Below, in pieces: positions 62,376 through 64,000 of a stretch of 64,000 bases of DNA. This DNA is from Oceanobacillus zhaokaii (GTDB taxonomy: Bacteria > Bacillota > Bacilli > Bacillales > Amphibacillaceae), in contig NZ_CP024848.1 in the NCBI RefSeq assembly GCF_003352005.1, forward strand, positions 505,001 to 569,000. Reading direction: 5' to 3'. Made by a program: the position numbers and the translations under genes. Under the pieces are notes generated by a model. That model saw only the letters and a list, made by a program, of their open reading frames with translations, made no database searches and had not been told where the DNA came from. Numbering within the stretch: the first letter of the stretch is position 1; the number at the start of each line of letters is the position of its first letter.

Positions 62376-62960
62376 TACACTGATTCCCCTTTCTTTAATC
62401 AATATTCGACAGTATCCAGCTTAAACCCTTTTTGATGCTAACTAATGGTACAAAATTAGAAGTTGATATAAACTGCGAACTAAGTTTAGATGACAGTTAC
62501 CCACGATCAGTCGCTACAGAAAGCCTAGAGTATTTTCACCACTCGGGTTGTACAATAATAATAAATATGGTTGTTGATTACAGCGAAGAGAGGCAGACAA
62601 AAATGCCGATGAATTTTATTGGGGCAAATCGAGTTGCCATAAGATGAGCGACTGTTTGCAGCGGAAATAGACATTGCGGCTAGTTCGCAGTTTACGAAAG
62701 AAGCTAAAAGGGGATAGAAGTGAATAGAATGGCAAATGAAAACATTTCCTGAATCAGCAAATGAGGAATTATATCAACTGATGAAGTAATTGGAAGCTGC
62801 GGCACAAAAATCAGTTGGAGGAATTCTATTTTCAAGTGGATTCCAATTGTTCCAATGTTTAATTTAGAGGATGGAATTCCCGATATTGACATGATTTGGA
62901 GACGTAAATGAAGAATCATTCCACAGTAGTTACACATAGTATAGTTAGGAAATCATTTAT
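62376..62960 (+). other. gap with probable decayed coding sequence
   Basis: No intact gene is visible. The frame 62432-62647 is open but resembles nothing and lacks a convincing ribosome site. At about 62767-62910 one frame reads STDEVIGSCGTKISW and then IPIVPMFNLEDGIPDIDMIW, which looks like real protein but has no start. CAGTCGCTACAGAAAGC and AGTATTTTCACCACTCGGG (62508-62547) resemble repeat family B. This looks like a gene graveyard. Confidence 0.4.
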
Positions 62961-63032
62961 AGGCAGATAAGGAATTACTCACTGCATAAATGCAACTAAG
63001 GATGTCACTTAAAATCTCAGTCAAGTTTTCTG
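62961..63032 (+). repeat. dispersed repeat family A, shortened copy
   Basis: GGCAGATAAGGAA, CTCACTGCATAAATGCAACTAAGG, an eroded second stem and CAGTCAAGTTTTCT identify the family. The first hairpin is largely deleted. It lies directly before the yteA-like gene. Confidence 0.7.
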
Positions 63033-63068
63033 AAATTGTATAAACGCTAAATGGGAGGCTGTTGCTTA

Positions 63069-63728
63069 ATGATCACGAACGAACAATTACACCATTGTAA
63101 AGCTGCTTTGATGGAACGACAAACGGAATTAATCAATCATGTTCAGGACCACTTTGGATTAGAACTTGAATCGGCTAAAGAATCTGTTGGCGAGCTATCG
63201 AATTATGATAACCACCCAGCAGATTTAGGTACGGAATTATTTGAGAGAGGGAAAGACGTCGCCCTAAATGAACATGCGGAAAAAGAATTAGAAGAGATAA
63301 ATGAAGCACTCCATGCAATCGATGCAGGGACGTATGGTATATGTAAAACATGTGGAGCAGATATTCCTTATCAGCGCTTATTTGCAGTGCCAACTACAGA
63401 TCAATGTATCGAACATGCGAATGCTGATGTTTTTGAACGGAACAGACCGGTTGAGGAAGAAGTATTTTCTCCCAATATAACTGATGCCCAGTCATTGGAA
63501 GAAGAGAAAGTAGCTTATGATGCTGAGGATACATGGCAGGATGTAAGCAGATATGGAACATCAGAAACGGCATCTGATTTCTTTGGTGATCATCTGAACT
63601 ATGATGATATGTATCCAAATAGTGACGAGAACATTGGAACAGTTGAGGATTTAGAGAACTTTGTTTCCGCCGATATTAATGGAAAATATAATGGTGTAAC
63701 TCCAAACTTTAGAAAATATGAAGAATAG
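63069..63728 (+). CDS. yteA: TraR/DksA-type zinc-finger protein, YteA family
   Basis: A 219-residue protein from ATG 63069 (GGGAGG 11 bases upstream; the frame opens at 63051). The N-terminal coiled region includes the YteA-typical LSNYDNHPADLGTELFERGKD and NEHAEKELEEINEALHAIDAGTYG. The zinc finger is CKTCG plus CIEH (C-x2-C and C-x2-H), as in DksA/TraR relatives. The C-terminal DTWQDVSRYGTSETASDFFG is also family-specific. YteA proteins are linked to sporulation in Bacillus; the molecular role is unknown. Confidence 0.9.
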   Translation: MITNEQLHHCKAALMERQTELINHVQDHFGLELESAKESVGELSNYDNHPADLGTELFERGKDVALNEHAEKELEEINEALHAIDAGTYGICKTCGADIPYQRLFAVPTTDQCIEHANADVFERNRPVEEEVFSPNITDAQSLEEEKVAYDAEDTWQDVSRYGTSETASDFFGDHLNYDDMYPNSDENIGTVEDLENFVSADINGKYNGVTPNFRKYEE

Positions 63729-63735
63729 CAACATA

Positions 63736-63774
63736 AAAAATACTCCTTCTCTTTTGGGAAGGAGTATTTTTTAG
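63736..63774. terminator. bidirectional terminator
   Basis: AAAAAATACTCCTTC and GAAGGAGTATTTTTT form a perfect stem around an 8-base loop between yteA and the convergent membrane gene. Confidence 0.92.
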
Positions 63775-63777
63775 TTT

Positions 63778-63996
63778 TTACCAAATGCCGCCTAAGATGT
63801 CCCCCATAAAGATAGAGGCAATACTTTGTACTAGGAATGATGCTAAAATTAGACCGACAATATAAACGCCTATTAGCACATAAATTCGATCAAAACCTAC
63901 TGTCGGTAGCTCCATTAAAATAAAAGTAGGGACGATTAAAATCGGACCTATGAGACTTAGCGTAATTAATGTTCCTGAAAAAGGAATATTAAGCAT
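63778..63996 (-). CDS. small membrane protein, possibly partial at the window edge
   Basis: At least 72 residues with two or three hydrophobic segments (about 8-28, 37-58) and a Gly/Ile-rich C-terminus ending DILGGIW. The ATG at 63996 is only four bases from the window end and its ribosome site cannot be seen, so the true start may lie outside. I do not recognise the family. It converges on yteA across a shared terminator. Confidence 0.6.
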   Translation of the reverse strand: MLNIPFSGTLITLSLIGPILIVPTFILMELPTVGFDRIYVLIGVYIVGLILASFLVQSIASIFMGDILGGIW

Positions 63997-64000
63997 TGCT

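Noticed and set aside
62432..62647. 71-codon open frame
   Set aside because: No clear ribosome site, no recognisable motif, and it crosses a repeat-like remnant; more likely decayed sequence than a gene.
1..64000. CRISPR arrays, toxin-antitoxin pairs, restriction or other defence islands
   Set aside because: No regularly spaced identical repeats, cas genes, or recognisable defence nucleases or toxin pairs appear; the direct repeats at 53929 are only three and promoter-linked.
1..64000. tRNA or rRNA genes
   Set aside because: I found no cloverleaf-like clusters with CCA ends or conserved rRNA sequence; the TGGT match at 51655 belongs to the T-box.

Overview
The window is about 64 kb of low-G+C chromosomal DNA from a spore-forming member of the Bacillaceae. 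The Oceanobacillus/Virgibacillus group is the best guess, but the genus is an inference. Supporting signs are strong AGGAGG-type ribosome sites with frequent TTG/GTG starts, a yclNOPQ-type siderophore transporter, a his operon starting with hisZ and a short-form hisG, a T-box in front of proS, a yteA-type DksA-like gene and dispersed Bacillaceae repeats. Most of the window is ordinary core and housekeeping sequence. I see no rRNA, tRNA, CRISPR array, intact insertion sequence or prophage.

Layout. 0-8 kb: a partial D,D-carboxypeptidase lipoprotein, a serine hydrolase, pepT, acetyltransferases, a 3-mercaptopyruvate/thiosulfate sulfurtransferase, a tandemly duplicated 3-methyladenine glycosylase gene (tag) and a frameshifted nucleotidyltransferase. 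8-17.4 kb: a chemoreceptor, an ABC-F ATPase behind a leader peptide and terminator, an aldo/keto reductase, an RsgA GTPase preceded by a short ORF and two competing hairpins, an HD hydrolase and type 2 IPP isomerase. 17.5-23.6 kb: a FrnE-like oxidoreductase, the Fur-box-controlled yclNOP genes with yclQ, and a SurA-like lipoprotein. 24-33.2 kb: an ATP-grasp ligase, the complete hisZGDBHAFI operon on the minus strand and divergent hisJ. Together the his genes give every pathway step except the transamination normally done by hisC. 33-39 kb: YbaN-like protein, DUF915-type hydrolase, murB, an oxidoreductase, a ring-cleaving dioxygenase and a CwlK-like peptidase. 39-44.3 kb: a peptide/nickel-type ABC importer whose two ATPases are fused in one protein. 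44.3-51.3 kb: a PlsY-like acyltransferase, pdxK-pncA, isochorismatase-family hydrolases, an MFS transporter with its regulator, and more acetyltransferases. 51.4-57.4 kb: T-box plus proS, a decayed acetoin reductase-type dehydrogenase, and an M20 amidohydrolase with an amino-acid ABC transporter. 57.5-64 kb: an XRE regulator/membrane protein pair, glutathione peroxidase, trhO, a cold-shock protein, a beta-hydroxyacid dehydrogenase and yteA.

I found no wholly new multi-gene system. The most interesting signals are regulatory. They are the leader-peptide/terminator attenuator of the ABC-F gene (10.2-10.5 kb), the short ORF with mutually exclusive hairpins over the rsgA ribosome site (13.5-13.6 kb), three direct repeats at 20-21 bp spacing before the M20/ABC operon (53.9 kb), operator-like repeats around a consensus promoter for the XRE pair (57.5 kb), and a 31-bp palindrome after an orphan promoter (38.9 kb). 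Notable gene changes are the second tag copy, which lacks the base-recognition glutamate, and an isochorismatase-family gene whose start codon reads ATA. Three dispersed repeat families are present, one with compensatory changes in its stem.
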